This document shows, piece after piece, positions 1 through 8,435 of a stretch of DNA of 64,000 nt. How positions within the stretch are numbered: position 1 is the first letter of the stretch; each line of letters starts with the position of its first letter. Both the position numbers and the translations under genes were made by a program. Under the pieces are notes generated by a model that worked only from the letters and a program-made list of their open reading frames with translations, ran no database searches and had not been told where the DNA came from. Source of the stretch: Candidatus Planktophila sulfonica (GTDB lineage: Bacteria; Actinomycetota; Actinomycetes; Nanopelagicales; Nanopelagicaceae); contig NZ_CP016773.1 of assembly GCF_002288065.1 (NCBI RefSeq), positions 1-64,000 on the forward strand. The letters run 5' to 3'.

Positions 1-28
1 GGCTAAACCCCTACTTTAGACCACAGCC

Positions 29-49
29 TGTGGATAACTTTGTGGATAG
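29..49 (+). promoter_or_regulatory. Two DnaA boxes upstream of dnaA
   Basis: TGTGGATAA at 29-37 is a perfect DnaA box and TGTGGATAG at 41-49 differs in the last base. They lie just before dnaA. They may autoregulate dnaA or form a second half of a bipartite origin together with the cluster after dnaA. Confidence 0.75.
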
Positions 50-64
50 ACCTGGGGGTTTGAA

Positions 65-1468
65 ATGGCAGTAGTTGGCGTTGAGCTAACCGAGCTCTGG
101 GATCGAGTCGTCGAGCATGTCTCGGCTGGCGAACCTCAGCATCGCGCATTTTTAGCGATGACTAAGCCCCTAGGTCTTCTACAAAACGAAGGTGGCGCCA
201 CCAGTCTCTTGGTCGCAGCGCCCAATGCATTCGCAAAAGATGTTCTCGAATCCCGCCTCCGCACAGTTGTAAATGAAGTGCTCACAAAAGAGCTCGGTGA
301 GAAAGCAAATATCGCAGTGATGGTCGATGAAACTATCGAACTCGCAGATCTGCCGGCACCAACTGTTGCGATTGAAACCACAGCACCACGTCCGGGAACA
401 GGACGTGAAGATGAAAGCGTTCGCAAATCTGACGAACCTTCACAACTCAATGCGCGCTACATCTTCGAAACTTTTGTTATTGGTGCATCAAACCGATTCG
501 CGCATGCTGCTGCAGTTGCAGTCGCTGAAGCGCCAGCAAAGGCATACAACCCGCTCTTCATCTACGGCGAATCTGGTTTGGGTAAGACTCACTTGCTCCA
601 CGCAATTGGTGCATATGCAAAAGAGCTATACGGCAATGTCCGCGTGCGTTATGTGTCTTCTGAAGAATTTACCAACGACTTTATTAACTCAATCCGCGAC
701 GATAAGGCAACCGCTTTTCAGCGTCGTTATCGCGACCTCGACATCTTGCTCGTCGATGACATTCAATTCTTAGAGAATAAAGAACGTACACAGGAAGAGT
801 TCTTCCACACTTTCAATACGCTCTATAACGCTAATAAACAAATAGTTATTTCATCAGACCGCCCACCTAAGCAGTTAACAACTCTTGAAGATCGTTTACG
901 TTCACGATTCGAGTGGGGTTTGATTACAGATATTCAGCCGCCTGAACTTGAAACCCGTATTGCAATTCTTCGAAAGAAAGCTGCGCAAGATAAATTAAAC
1001 GCACCCGATGATGTTCTTGAATTTATCGCGTCAAAGATTTCAACCAACATTCGCGAGCTCGAAGGTGCGCTGATTCGCGTTACCGCTTTCGCATCCCTCA
1101 ATCGCCAGGTTGTTGATATGGGCCTTGCTGAAATTGTTTTGAAGGATTTGATTCCAAATGAAGTTAACTCTGAAATCACTGCGCCAACGATCATGGCTCA
1201 GACCGCGGCTTATTACAGCCTGACCATTGATGACCTTTGTGGAACATCTCGTTCACGCGCGCTGGTAAATGCGCGCCAGATTGCGATGTATCTCTGCCGC
1301 GAGCTCACTGAACTTTCACTACCGAAGATCGGCCAGACATTTGGCGGCCGCGATCACACCACTGTGATGCATGCCGACCGAAAGATCCGCGAGCTCATGG
1401 CTGAGCGCCGCTCGATCTATAACCAGGTCAATGAGTTGACCACCCGCATTAAGCAGCAGACTAAATAG
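65..1468 (+). CDS. dnaA: Chromosomal replication initiator protein DnaA
   Basis: DnaA is the AAA+ ATPase that binds DnaA boxes and opens oriC. The 467-residue protein has a short N-terminal interaction domain, a linker near residues 100-125, Walker [10 protein letters not shown] at about 168-176 and Walker [11 protein letters not shown] at about 227-236. The C-terminal DNA-binding domain carries the signature [15 protein letters not shown]. Length is at the short end for actinobacteria, where the linker is often longer. The ATG follows a G-rich stretch (CTGGGGG) that can serve as ribosome-binding site. DnaA boxes lie on both sides of the gene. Confidence 0.98.
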   Translation: MAVVGVELTELWDRVVEHVSAGEPQHRAFLAMTKPLGLLQNEGGATSLLVAAPNAFAKDVLESRLRTVVNEVLTKELGEKANIAVMVDETIELADLPAPTVAIETTAPRPGTGREDESVRKSDEPSQLNARYIFETFVIGASNRFAHAAAVAVAEAPAKAYNPLFIYGESGLGKTHLLHAIGAYAKELYGNVRVRYVSSEEFTNDFINSIRDDKATAFQRRYRDLDILLVDDIQFLENKERTQEEFFHTFNTLYNANKQIVISSDRPPKQLTTLEDRLRSRFEWGLITDIQPPELETRIAILRKKAAQDKLNAPDDVLEFIASKISTNIRELEGALIRVTAFASLNRQVVDMGLAEIVLKDLIPNEVNSEITAPTIMAQTAAYYSLTIDDLCGTSRSRALVNARQIAMYLCRELTELSLPKIGQTFGGRDHTTVMHADRKIRELMAERRSIYNQVNELTTRIKQQTK

Positions 1469-1826
1469 CCTTAGAAAGCGGTTTTGTCCGTTTTCACCCT
1501 CTTTACCCCCAGATGGGGATAACCTGTGGATAACTGTGGATATTGGCGCTATTTATGTGGGTAATCGCAGTTGATAAGCACACAAGGAGATCGGAGGGTA
1601 GGGATGGCTACGACGCCACACATCTTTACCCACAGCTCGCTCGGCGTTTCCCACAGCACTGCACAGGTAAATCAAGGCTCTGACCAGCGCTTTTACTCGA
1701 TTTCCACAGCTTTCCGCCGCGGTTACTACTACTACCTTTATATATACAAATCCCGTTTCCAAGCGGACCGCTTCCACATTAGATTTCCACTACTACAAAC
1801 ACCTACATGGATCTGAGGGCTACGGC
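1469..1826. other. oriC: Origin of replication (oriC), dnaA-dnaN intergenic region
   Basis: This 358-bp gap between dnaA and dnaN has no convincing gene. DnaA-box-like 9-mers are TGTGGATAA (1525-1533), TGTGGATAT (1535-1543), TGTGGGTAA (1556-1564), TTACCCACA (1626-1634), TTTCCCACA (1647-1655) and ATTTCCACA (1700-1708). The first three point one way and the last three the other. The last box is followed by a GC-rich block, a trinucleotide repeat and an A+T-rich stretch, the layout of a bacterial unwinding element. A 74-codon and an 81-codon open frame cross the region but look fortuitous. Confidence 0.9.
1700..1751 (+). promoter_or_regulatory. Basal unwinding element: DnaA box, GC block, DnaA-trio, AT-rich DUE
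   Basis: ATTTCCACA (1700-1708) is followed by CCGCCGCGG (1714-1722), then TTACTACTACTACC (1723-1736), then TTTATATATACAAAT (1737-1751). Read on the other strand the repeat is TAG-TAG-TAG-TAA, matching the DnaA-trio consensus 3'-(G/A)AT-5' known from Bacillus subtilis. The order box, GC-rich spacer, trio, AT-rich DUE is the same as in that origin. Strand opening is expected at 1723-1751. Confidence 0.75.
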
Positions 1827-2957
1827 GTGAAATTTACTGTTGATCAAAATTCTCTAACAGATGGAGTGAATTGGGTTTCTCGAAGCCTCTCCACGCGCCC
1901 TATTAAAACTGAGCTCCTCGGAATCAAGATTGATGCAACCGGCGATGAAGTAATCCTTAGCGGTTCAGACCTAGAAACATCTTCTAAAGCAAACTTTAAA
2001 GCAGACATCTTTGAAAAAGGCGCAGTGTTAGTTCCTGGAAAGTTGCTTGCGGAAATCTGTCGCTCCCTTCCAAATAAACCAATCACTATTACTTTAGATG
2101 GCTCGCGAGTATTAGTGACATCAGGTTCTGCAAAATTTACCCTGCCAACACTTTCACTTTCTGAGTACCCAAATCTTCCTGAACTTCCTGAAACAACTGG
2201 AACAGTTGCAAGTGATACTTTCGCAACAGCAGTTGCACAGGTTGCAATCGCTGCAGGGCGCGATGATTCACTACCAACACTTACGGGTGTTCATGTTGAA
2301 ATCACCGAAGAGACAATCACTCTTGCTGCAACAGATCGCTACCGCCTTGCAGTTCGCGAATTTAACTGGAACCCAGCAACACCAGGTTTCTCAACATCAG
2401 CACTCATGCGCGCTCGCACATTAGCGGATGCTGCAAAATCACTTATTGGTTCAAAAAATGTTTCACTTTCTTTTGCACCAACAACATCAAATGATCGCCT
2501 TGCAGGATTTAGTGGCGATGGTAAAACAATGACTTCACGTATGTTGGATGGAACCTTCCCTCCATACCGCCACTTGCTGCCAACTGATTCAGTAACAACT
2601 GCAGTTGTAGAAGTTGCACCATTCCTTGACTCTGTTCGCCGCGTCGCGCTCGTTACAGATAAAACTGTTCCACTACGTCTTGAATTTAAAGATGGAGGAG
2701 TATCACTTGAAGCAGGAGCTGGCGAAGAAGCGCAAGCAACCGAAACTATCGATGTACTACTTAACGGCGAACCAATCTCAATCGCTTTTAACCCTGTCTT
2801 CTTAGCTGACGGACTCCAAGCGGTCGGAACACCATTTGTTCAGATCTCATTTACCGGCTCCAACAAACCAGCGATCCTCACCGGCCGCACCGAACCAAAC
2901 GGCGCATCCATCGAGAACTACCGCTACCTGTTGATGCCTATGCGTTACGCCTCTTAA
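1827..2957 (+). CDS. dnaN: DNA polymerase III beta subunit (sliding clamp)
   Basis: DnaN forms the ring that tethers the replicative polymerase to DNA. The 376-residue length and the whole-protein pattern fit the family: N-terminal MKFTVDQNSLTDGVNWVSRSL, central LTGVHVEI and ATDRYRLAVREF, and C-terminal YLLMPMR. Translation starts at GTG 1827, which gives the standard N-terminus. A GAGGG at 1814-1818 is a plausible ribosome-binding site. The gene sits between oriC and recF, with 12 bp to recF. Confidence 0.97.
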   Translation: MKFTVDQNSLTDGVNWVSRSLSTRPIKTELLGIKIDATGDEVILSGSDLETSSKANFKADIFEKGAVLVPGKLLAEICRSLPNKPITITLDGSRVLVTSGSAKFTLPTLSLSEYPNLPELPETTGTVASDTFATAVAQVAIAAGRDDSLPTLTGVHVEITEETITLAATDRYRLAVREFNWNPATPGFSTSALMRARTLADAAKSLIGSKNVSLSFAPTTSNDRLAGFSGDGKTMTSRMLDGTFPPYRHLLPTDSVTTAVVEVAPFLDSVRRVALVTDKTVPLRLEFKDGGVSLEAGAGEEAQATETIDVLLNGEPISIAFNPVFLADGLQAVGTPFVQISFTGSNKPAILTGRTEPNGASIENYRYLLMPMRYAS

Positions 2958-2969
2958 CAAGGCACCCAT

Positions 2970-4055
2970 ATGCGCGTAACTCGGCTAGCGCTGACCAATT
3001 TCCGCTCCTATAAAAACCTCGAGCTGGAATTTTCTGCCGGCCCCACAACATTTATCGGCAATAACGGCAGCGGCAAAACAAATATCGCCGAGAGCCTTAT
3101 CTATCTCGCCTACCTATCTTCACATCGCGTTTCAAATAACCAACCACTTATCTCGCTAGGTGCAGATCAAGCAATAATCCGCGCAGAAATTGAGAGCCAA
3201 GGTCGCACACTGCAGGTAGATCTTGAGATCAACGCAAATAAAGCTAACCGTGCACGACTTAATAGCAACCCAGTTAAATCACAGCGCGAAATTTTGGGCG
3301 CTCTGCAAATTATCTACTTCTCCCCTGAAGATCTTGATTTAGTTCGCGGCGAACCAACCCACCGCCGCGATTTCTTAGACAAACTTTTGATTACACAATC
3401 ACCACGCCTTGCTGGAGTTATCTCTGATTACGAGCGTGTTGTAAAACAGCGCAACACTTTGCTAAAAACCCGCGCTCCGGAAAACGCTTTAGTTCCATGG
3501 ACAGAACAACTCATTACATACGGCGCACAACTATCGGCCGAACGAATTAAATTAGTTGACGATTTAAACCCTTATGTCACTGCAAACTACAAAAATCTCA
3601 ACGAAGTGAAACCCGCATCCATCTCATATAAATCTTCAACAGAAAACTTATCCGCAGACGTTACACACAATGTGGAAATCTTGACTGCGCGACAAATTGA
3701 AGTTGCGCGACAAGAACAAGAACGTGGTGTTTCATTGATCGGCCCACACCGCGACGACTTACATTTACAACTCGGTGACTTTCCTGCAAAAGGTTATGCC
3801 AGCCACGGAGAATCCTGGTCGATGGCGATCTCATTGCGTATCGGTTCATATAACTTACTTAAATCAGAAGGCGCAGAACCTGTTTTAATTCTCGACGATA
3901 TCTTCGCCGAGCTCGACACTGCGCGCCGCCAACAATTAACTTCGGTTACACAGATGGCCGAACAAACTTTTATTACTGCAGCTGTTGAAAGCGATTTACC
4001 CGCCGAGTTACTATCAACCAAGTTCTATGTGGCTCCAGGGGAGGCGAAGAGATGA
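2970..4055 (+). CDS. recF: DNA replication and repair protein RecF
   Basis: RecF is an SMC-like ATPase that helps load RecA at single-strand gaps. The 361-residue protein has Walker A GNNGSGKTN at about 30-38 and, near the C-terminus, the ABC-type signature region SHGESWSMAISLRIG followed by Walker B VLILDDIFAELD. Length and position after dnaN are typical. The stop codon overlaps the ATG of dciA (ATGA at 4052-4055), so the two are translationally coupled. Confidence 0.96.
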   Translation: MRVTRLALTNFRSYKNLELEFSAGPTTFIGNNGSGKTNIAESLIYLAYLSSHRVSNNQPLISLGADQAIIRAEIESQGRTLQVDLEINANKANRARLNSNPVKSQREILGALQIIYFSPEDLDLVRGEPTHRRDFLDKLLITQSPRLAGVISDYERVVKQRNTLLKTRAPENALVPWTEQLITYGAQLSAERIKLVDDLNPYVTANYKNLNEVKPASISYKSSTENLSADVTHNVEILTARQIEVARQEQERGVSLIGPHRDDLHLQLGDFPAKGYASHGESWSMAISLRIGSYNLLKSEGAEPVLILDDIFAELDTARRQQLTSVTQMAEQTFITAAVESDLPAELLSTKFYVAPGEAKR

Positions 4056-4504
4056 GTAAGCGCGATCTCGCCCACGACCTCTTCCAAAGTTATAAAACCG
4101 GATTCACCAAAAAGAAGAAGGTCATCGAAGAGCGCACCCAAACCCCCGGCGACCCAACCCTGATTGCCAATGTTCTTAGTGACCTGATTCAGCAGCGCGA
4201 TTGGGATTCCGGCCTCGCCGAAGGAACCTTGTTCGCCACCTGGGCTCAAGTCGTCGGCCCTGAAATCAGCCAACACACCACACCTTTATCCATGCTCGAC
4301 GGGCGCCTTCTGGTGCAATGCTCATCAACCGCCTGGGCCACCCAGCTCAACCTCGTCGGTCCATCACTGCTCGAGAAGATCCGCTCAAGCGCACCAGGCG
4401 CCTTGGTTGAATCCCTCGACTTCATCGGCCCCCAGGCTCCATCCTGGAAGCGCGGCTTAAGAACAATCTCCAACGGGCGCGGCCCCAGGGATACATACGG
4501 CTAA
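4052..4504 (+). CDS. dciA: DUF721 / DciA-type helicase-loading factor
   Basis: DUF721 proteins (DciA) recruit or load the replicative helicase DnaB in bacteria lacking DnaC/DnaI. The 150-residue protein has a charged N-terminus rich in K/E, then the DUF721 domain with WAQVVGPEIS, a LDGRLLVQCSSTAWATQL strand-helix and a LLEKIRS helix. It follows recF with an ATGA overlap and a good ribosome-binding site (GGGAGG at 4038-4043). In most actinobacteria gyrB and gyrA follow; here they do not. Confidence 0.88.
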   Translation: MSKRDLAHDLFQSYKTGFTKKKKVIEERTQTPGDPTLIANVLSDLIQQRDWDSGLAEGTLFATWAQVVGPEISQHTTPLSMLDGRLLVQCSSTAWATQLNLVGPSLLEKIRSSAPGALVESLDFIGPQAPSWKRGLRTISNGRGPRDTYG

Positions 4505-4507
4505 AAA

Positions 4508-4590
4508 GGATTTATGTAGCAAGGAAGGCTGAAAGCAAAAGTTGGGCGCGAAGCAACCAGTTTTGCGTAGCCTTCCTGTGGAATAAATCC
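4508..4590. repeat. Nested imperfect inverted repeat / possible structured RNA
   Basis: Four paired blocks nest inside one another: GGATTTAT (4508-4515) with ATAAATCC (4583-4590), AGGAAGGCT (4522-4530) with AGCCTTCCT (4569-4577), GCAAAA (4535-4540) with TTTTGC (4561-4566), and GTTG (4541-4544) with CAAC (4554-4557). All pairs are perfect within blocks and the interruptions are 3-7 nt. There is no T-run, so it is not a classic terminator. It starts 4 bases after the dciA stop and ends about 60 bases before the dnaK -10 box. Confidence 0.7.
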
Positions 4591-4619
4591 GCAGCAGCCA
4601 TAGTTACACCCTATGTAAA

Positions 4620-4663
4620 CCTGAGTCGCCTCGACTCAACTCTTTGCGTAGAATCGACTCAGG
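4620..4663 (+). promoter_or_regulatory. Tandem HAIR operators (HspR sites) over the dnaK promoter
   Basis: The HAIR consensus bound by HspR is CTTGAGT-N7-ACTCAAG. CCTGAGT-N7-ACTCAAC at 4620-4640 matches 12 of 14 arm positions. A second, weaker copy, TTTGCGT-N7-ACTCAGG at 4643-4663, matches 11 of 14. A -10 hexamer TAGAAT (4649-4654) lies inside the second copy, so HspR binding would block RNA polymerase. The HspR gene is the last in this same operon, giving autoregulation. Confidence 0.8.
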
Positions 4664-4724
4664 TTACGAGCCTCAACCCAGATTGGCTTGAGAGAAGAAA
4701 CAGATTCAGCGAAGGAGCAACACA

Positions 4725-6560
4725 ATGGCTAGAGCAGTCGGAATCGACTTAGGAACAACAAATAGCTGCGTATCAGTACTCGAAGGTGGAGAACCAACGG
4801 TTATTGCAAATGCGGAAGGCGCTCGCACAACCCCATCGATCGTCGCATTCGCAAAGAATGGCGAAGTTCTCGTCGGTGAAGTTGCAAAGCGTCAGTCAGT
4901 GACAAACGTCGAACGCACAATTCGTTCCGTTAAACGTCACATGGGTACCAACTGGACGATGGATATCGACGGTAAGAAGTACACACCACAAGAAATTTCA
5001 GCGCGCGTTCTACAAAAGCTAAAGCGCGATGCAGAGGCGTATCTCGGAGAGACAGTAACGGATGCTGTAATTACAGTTCCTGCTTACTTCAACGATGCAC
5101 AGCGCCAAGCAACAAAAGAAGCTGGCGAAATCGCGGGCCTCAACGTTCTTCGTATTATCAACGAGCCAACTGCAGCAGCACTTGCATACGGACTCGATAA
5201 GGCAGATCAAGAACAGACAATTCTCGTATTCGACCTTGGTGGCGGAACATTCGACGTTTCACTCCTTGAAATCGGCGACGGTGTTGTAGAAGTTAAAGCA
5301 ACCAACGGTGATAACAACCTCGGTGGCGATGACTGGGATCAATCACTTGTTGATCACCTCGTAAAGACATTCGGATCTGCAAATGGCATCGACCTTACAA
5401 AAGACAAGATGGCAATGCAGCGTATCCGCGAAGCTGCTGAAAAAGCGAAGATCGAACTTTCATCTTCACAATCAGCAACTATCAACCTTCCATACATCAC
5501 AGTTGATTCAGAGAAGAACCCATTGTTCTTAGATGAAACAATTACTCGCGCACAGTTCCAGTCATTGACTGCAGATCTTCTCGAGCGATGCAAGAAGCCA
5601 TTCCAAGCAGTTCTTAAAGATGCTGGAATTCCAATTGCAAATATTCACTCAGTAGTTCTCGTTGGTGGATCAACTCGTATGCCAGCTGTCGTTGACTTGG
5701 TTCGCGAATTAACTGGCGGAAAAGAGCCAAATAAGGGCGTAAACCCTGATGAAGTAGTTGCAGTTGGCGCATCACTTCAAGCCGGTGTTCTTAAGGGCGA
5801 AGTAAAGGATGTATTGCTTCTCGACGTCACACCACTTTCTCTTGGTATCGAAACCAAGGGTGGAGTTATGACAAAGTTGATCGAGCGCAACACAACTATT
5901 CCTACAAAGCGTTCTGAAATCTTTACAACTGCTGATGACAATCAGCCAGCTGTTCAGATTCAGGCTTACCAAGGTGAGCGCGAGATGGCTGCATATAACA
6001 AGAAGCTCGGAATGTTTGAGCTCACTGGTATCGCACCAGCTCCACGCGGAGTCCCACAAGTTGAAGTTACATTCGATATCGATGCAAACGGAATCGTTCA
6101 TGTATCTGCGAAGGATCTTGCAACAGGTAAAGAGCAGGGAATGACCATCACTGGTGGTTCAGCTCTATCTAAGGATGAGATCGCAAAGATGATGGCTGAT
6201 GCCGAAGCACACGCAAATGAAGATAAGCAGCGTCGTGAAGAAGCAGAAATCCGCAACACAGGTGACTCACTCGTCTACCAGACAGAGAAGTTCCTTACCG
6301 ATAACGCAGATAAGTTCACCGAAGGTGAAGCTGCAACTAAGAAGGCTGAACTCGATGAAGCACTCGCTGCGTTGAAGACAGATCTTGGTGGGGCTAACTT
6401 CGAATCAATTAAGTCAAACACTGAAAAGGTTTCGACAATCTCACAGGCACTTGGTGCACTGATGTATGCGAACGCATCTGCTCAGGCAGAAGGCGCATCA
6501 GCAGGATCTGAAGATCATGTTGAAGATGCAGAAGTTATCGACGCGGAAGAAGCTAATTAA
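4725..6560 (+). CDS. dnaK: Chaperone DnaK (Hsp70)
   Basis: DnaK is the ATP-dependent chaperone that binds exposed hydrophobic stretches. The 611-residue protein has the ATPase phosphate-1 motif [15 protein letters not shown], the [14 protein letters not shown] phosphate-2 motif and the [12 protein letters not shown] adenosine motif. The interdomain linker is [12 protein letters not shown]. The tail ends in an acidic cluster, [14 protein letters not shown], as in typical DnaK. A strong AAGGAG site precedes the ATG. It is the first gene of the dnaK-grpE-dnaJ-hspR operon and should be repressed by HspR until heat shock. Confidence 0.98.
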   Translation: MARAVGIDLGTTNSCVSVLEGGEPTVIANAEGARTTPSIVAFAKNGEVLVGEVAKRQSVTNVERTIRSVKRHMGTNWTMDIDGKKYTPQEISARVLQKLKRDAEAYLGETVTDAVITVPAYFNDAQRQATKEAGEIAGLNVLRIINEPTAAALAYGLDKADQEQTILVFDLGGGTFDVSLLEIGDGVVEVKATNGDNNLGGDDWDQSLVDHLVKTFGSANGIDLTKDKMAMQRIREAAEKAKIELSSSQSATINLPYITVDSEKNPLFLDETITRAQFQSLTADLLERCKKPFQAVLKDAGIPIANIHSVVLVGGSTRMPAVVDLVRELTGGKEPNKGVNPDEVVAVGASLQAGVLKGEVKDVLLLDVTPLSLGIETKGGVMTKLIERNTTIPTKRSEIFTTADDNQPAVQIQAYQGEREMAAYNKKLGMFELTGIAPAPRGVPQVEVTFDIDANGIVHVSAKDLATGKEQGMTITGGSALSKDEIAKMMADAEAHANEDKQRREEAEIRNTGDSLVYQTEKFLTDNADKFTEGEAATKKAELDEALAALKTDLGGANFESIKSNTEKVSTISQALGALMYANASAQAEGASAGSEDHVEDAEVIDAEEAN

Positions 6561-6603
6561 GTGAGACACAAAAGTGTCGAGCATTTGGGATGGGTATAAA
6601 TAG

Positions 6604-7113
6604 GTGACTACAGAAAACTTAGAATCAACCGAAGCAAATGACGCTTTGATTGAGTCTCAAGAGTCTGAAACAACTGCCGACGCTGCACCGGTTCAGGAGA
6701 CTGACCCGGTTGCAGCGCTCACAGCTGATTTACAACGACTTCAGGCTGAATATGCCAACTATCGCAAGCGCGTAGAACGCGACCGCGCAGTTGCTCACGA
6801 GCTCGCTATTGGTTCAGTACTAACTGAACTTCTCGCAACCCTCGATGACATCGACCGCGCGGCTGACCACAACGAACTTACAGGTGGCTTCAAGGCTGTT
6901 GCAGATCAGATCTCAGCAATCACCAACCGTTTCGGACTCGAAAAGTACGGAACTGAAGGCGAAGAGTTTGATCCGCAGATCCACGAAGCGTTGCTCCATG
7001 ACACATCTGCTGATGTAAAGGTTTCAACTGCATCAAAGATCTTGCAGCCTGGATATAAGTACAAAGAACGCATATTGCGCCCAGCGCGAGTTGCAGTGAC
7101 GGATCCAGAATAA
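6604..7113 (+). CDS. grpE: Nucleotide exchange factor GrpE
   Basis: GrpE opens the DnaK nucleotide cleft to release ADP. The 169-residue protein has a disordered acidic N-terminus, the coiled-coil region LQRLQAEYANYRKRVERDR, and the C-terminal beta domain with HEALLHDTS and LQPGYKYKERILRPARVAVT, the family signature. Translation starts at GTG 6604, 43 bp after dnaK, with only a weak GGGATGG upstream. It is cotranscribed with dnaK and dnaJ. Confidence 0.95.
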   Translation: MTTENLESTEANDALIESQESETTADAAPVQETDPVAALTADLQRLQAEYANYRKRVERDRAVAHELAIGSVLTELLATLDDIDRAADHNELTGGFKAVADQISAITNRFGLEKYGTEGEEFDPQIHEALLHDTSADVKVSTASKILQPGYKYKERILRPARVAVTDPE

Positions 7114-7116
7114 AAA

Positions 7117-8046
7117 ATGGCCGCTAAAGACCTGTACGAGAAGGATTTCTACAAAATCTTGGGTGTAACGGCTACGGCGACCCAGTCTGAAATTAAAAGC
7201 GCCTACCGTTTGAAAGCTAAAGATTTACACCCTGATAAAAATCAAGGTGATACCGCTTTGGAAGATAAGTTCAAAGCTGTCTCTGAGGCTTACGACATCT
7301 TGTCTGATTCAAAGAAGCGCGCCGAATACGATGAAGCCCGTTCATACTTTGAACGTGGTGGATTCCGCGCACCACAAGGTGGCGCAGGACAGAACTTCCA
7401 AGGTGGAGATTTCTCCGACATCTTCGGTGGCGGAAACCCACAAGATATCTTCGCTAATTTATTTGGCGGCGGCGGTCGTCGTGGGCCACGTAAAGGCAGC
7501 GACTTACAAACCGAAGCAACAATCACATTTAAAGAAGCTGTCTTCGGTACAACACTGGATTTGAAACTTAATACCGATGGAAACGGATCGCAGACAATTT
7601 CTGCACGTGTTCCTGCTGGTGTTAATGATGGCGCAAAGATTCGCGTTAAAGGAAAAGGTGCACCGGGAGAGGCAGGACCCGGTGATCTCTTCATTGAGCT
7701 AGAAGTAAAGCCCCACGCTACTTTTTCTCGCAAAGGTGAGAACTTGTTATTAACCCTTCCTGTTACATTTGCAGAGGCTGCACTTGGCGCAGACATTAAA
7801 GTCCCGACACTTTCTGGTGATGATGTCACTGTTCGTTTAGCTGCAGGAACACCAACAGGCCGTGTGCTTCGCGTTAAAGGCCGCGGCATTAAGAAAGGCG
7901 CAATTGTTGGCGACCTACTTGTCACCGTTGAAGTACAGGTTCCTCGTCGGGTTGAAGGAAAAGCTATTGATGCAATCAAGGCATTTGCAGCGGCAACTTC
8001 AGATCACGATATCCGTGCAGAGTTTGTTACTAAGGCAAAGTCATGA
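7117..8046 (+). CDS. dnaJ: DnaJ-type co-chaperone without zinc finger (CbpA-like)
   Basis: J-domain protein that stimulates the DnaK ATPase and delivers clients. The 309 residues comprise a J domain (residues about 9-75, with the HPD motif in LHPDKNQ), a Gly/Phe-rich linker with FSDIFGGG and LFGGGGRRG, and two C-terminal beta domains. The four CxxCxGxG zinc-finger repeats of classical DnaJ are absent, so this is a class B protein. It starts 3 bp after grpE stops and overlaps hspR by 4 bp. Confidence 0.93.
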   Translation: MAAKDLYEKDFYKILGVTATATQSEIKSAYRLKAKDLHPDKNQGDTALEDKFKAVSEAYDILSDSKKRAEYDEARSYFERGGFRAPQGGAGQNFQGGDFSDIFGGGNPQDIFANLFGGGGRRGPRKGSDLQTEATITFKEAVFGTTLDLKLNTDGNGSQTISARVPAGVNDGAKIRVKGKGAPGEAGPGDLFIELEVKPHATFSRKGENLLLTLPVTFAEAALGADIKVPTLSGDDVTVRLAAGTPTGRVLRVKGRGIKKGAIVGDLLVTVEVQVPRRVEGKAIDAIKAFAAATSDHDIRAEFVTKAKS

Positions 8047-8435
8047 CAAAGGACTTGCCACACGAAGAGCATCCTGACGACGATGCAGGACTTTATGTAA
8101 TTTCAGTTGCTGCAGAACTTTCTGGTCTGCATCCACAAACTCTTCGCCAATACGACCGCCTAGGTTTAGTTTCACCAGATCGCACAGTCGGCCGTAATCG
8201 TCGTTATTCACTTCGCGACATTGCATCGCTTCGTATGGTGCAGCGATTAGTCGGCGAAGGAATCAACCACGCCGGCATTAAGCGGATCATCGAACTTGAG
8301 ACAGCAATGGCAAACATGGCTGTTGAAGTCGCAAAACTACGCATCGAAGTTGATGCACTGATTGAGCAGAACCCACCAAAGGGATTGCCAACACGTAAGA
8401 AGTCCGATGTCATCATTTACAAAGATGAGAACTAA
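8043..8435 (+). CDS. hspR: Heat-shock repressor HspR (MerR family)
   Basis: HspR represses chaperone operons by binding HAIR sites and senses free DnaK as corepressor. The 130-residue protein has a MerR-type helix-turn-helix and wing: VISVAAELSGLHPQTLRQYDRLGLV at about 19-43, then GRNRRYSLRDIASLRMVQRL. A short helix and a basic tail follow. Its start overlaps the dnaJ stop (ATGA) and its stop overlaps the stop of the convergent DUF1501 gene. Operon position and the HAIR sites at 4620-4663 support the assignment. Confidence 0.95.
   Translation: MTKDLPHEEHPDDDAGLYVISVAAELSGLHPQTLRQYDRLGLVSPDRTVGRNRRYSLRDIASLRMVQRLVGEGINHAGIKRIIELETAMANMAVEVAKLRIEVDALIEQNPPKGLPTRKKSDVIIYKDEN

Noticed and set aside
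1553-1816. Small open frames inside oriC
   Set aside because: They consist of DnaA boxes and AT-rich DNA and have no ribosome-binding site or recognisable protein.
4541-4547. GTTGGGC matching the integron attC core GTTRRRY
   Set aside because: The matching RYYYAAC partner is not at the outer end of the inverted repeat, and there is no integrase or cassette array.
7290-7979. Long antisense open frame over dnaJ
   Set aside because: Shadow of biased codon use in dnaJ. No family similarity, no start signals. The same applies to antisense frames over hppA (20,790-21,380), topA (23,835-24,206) and the S-layer-like gene (56,341-56,805).
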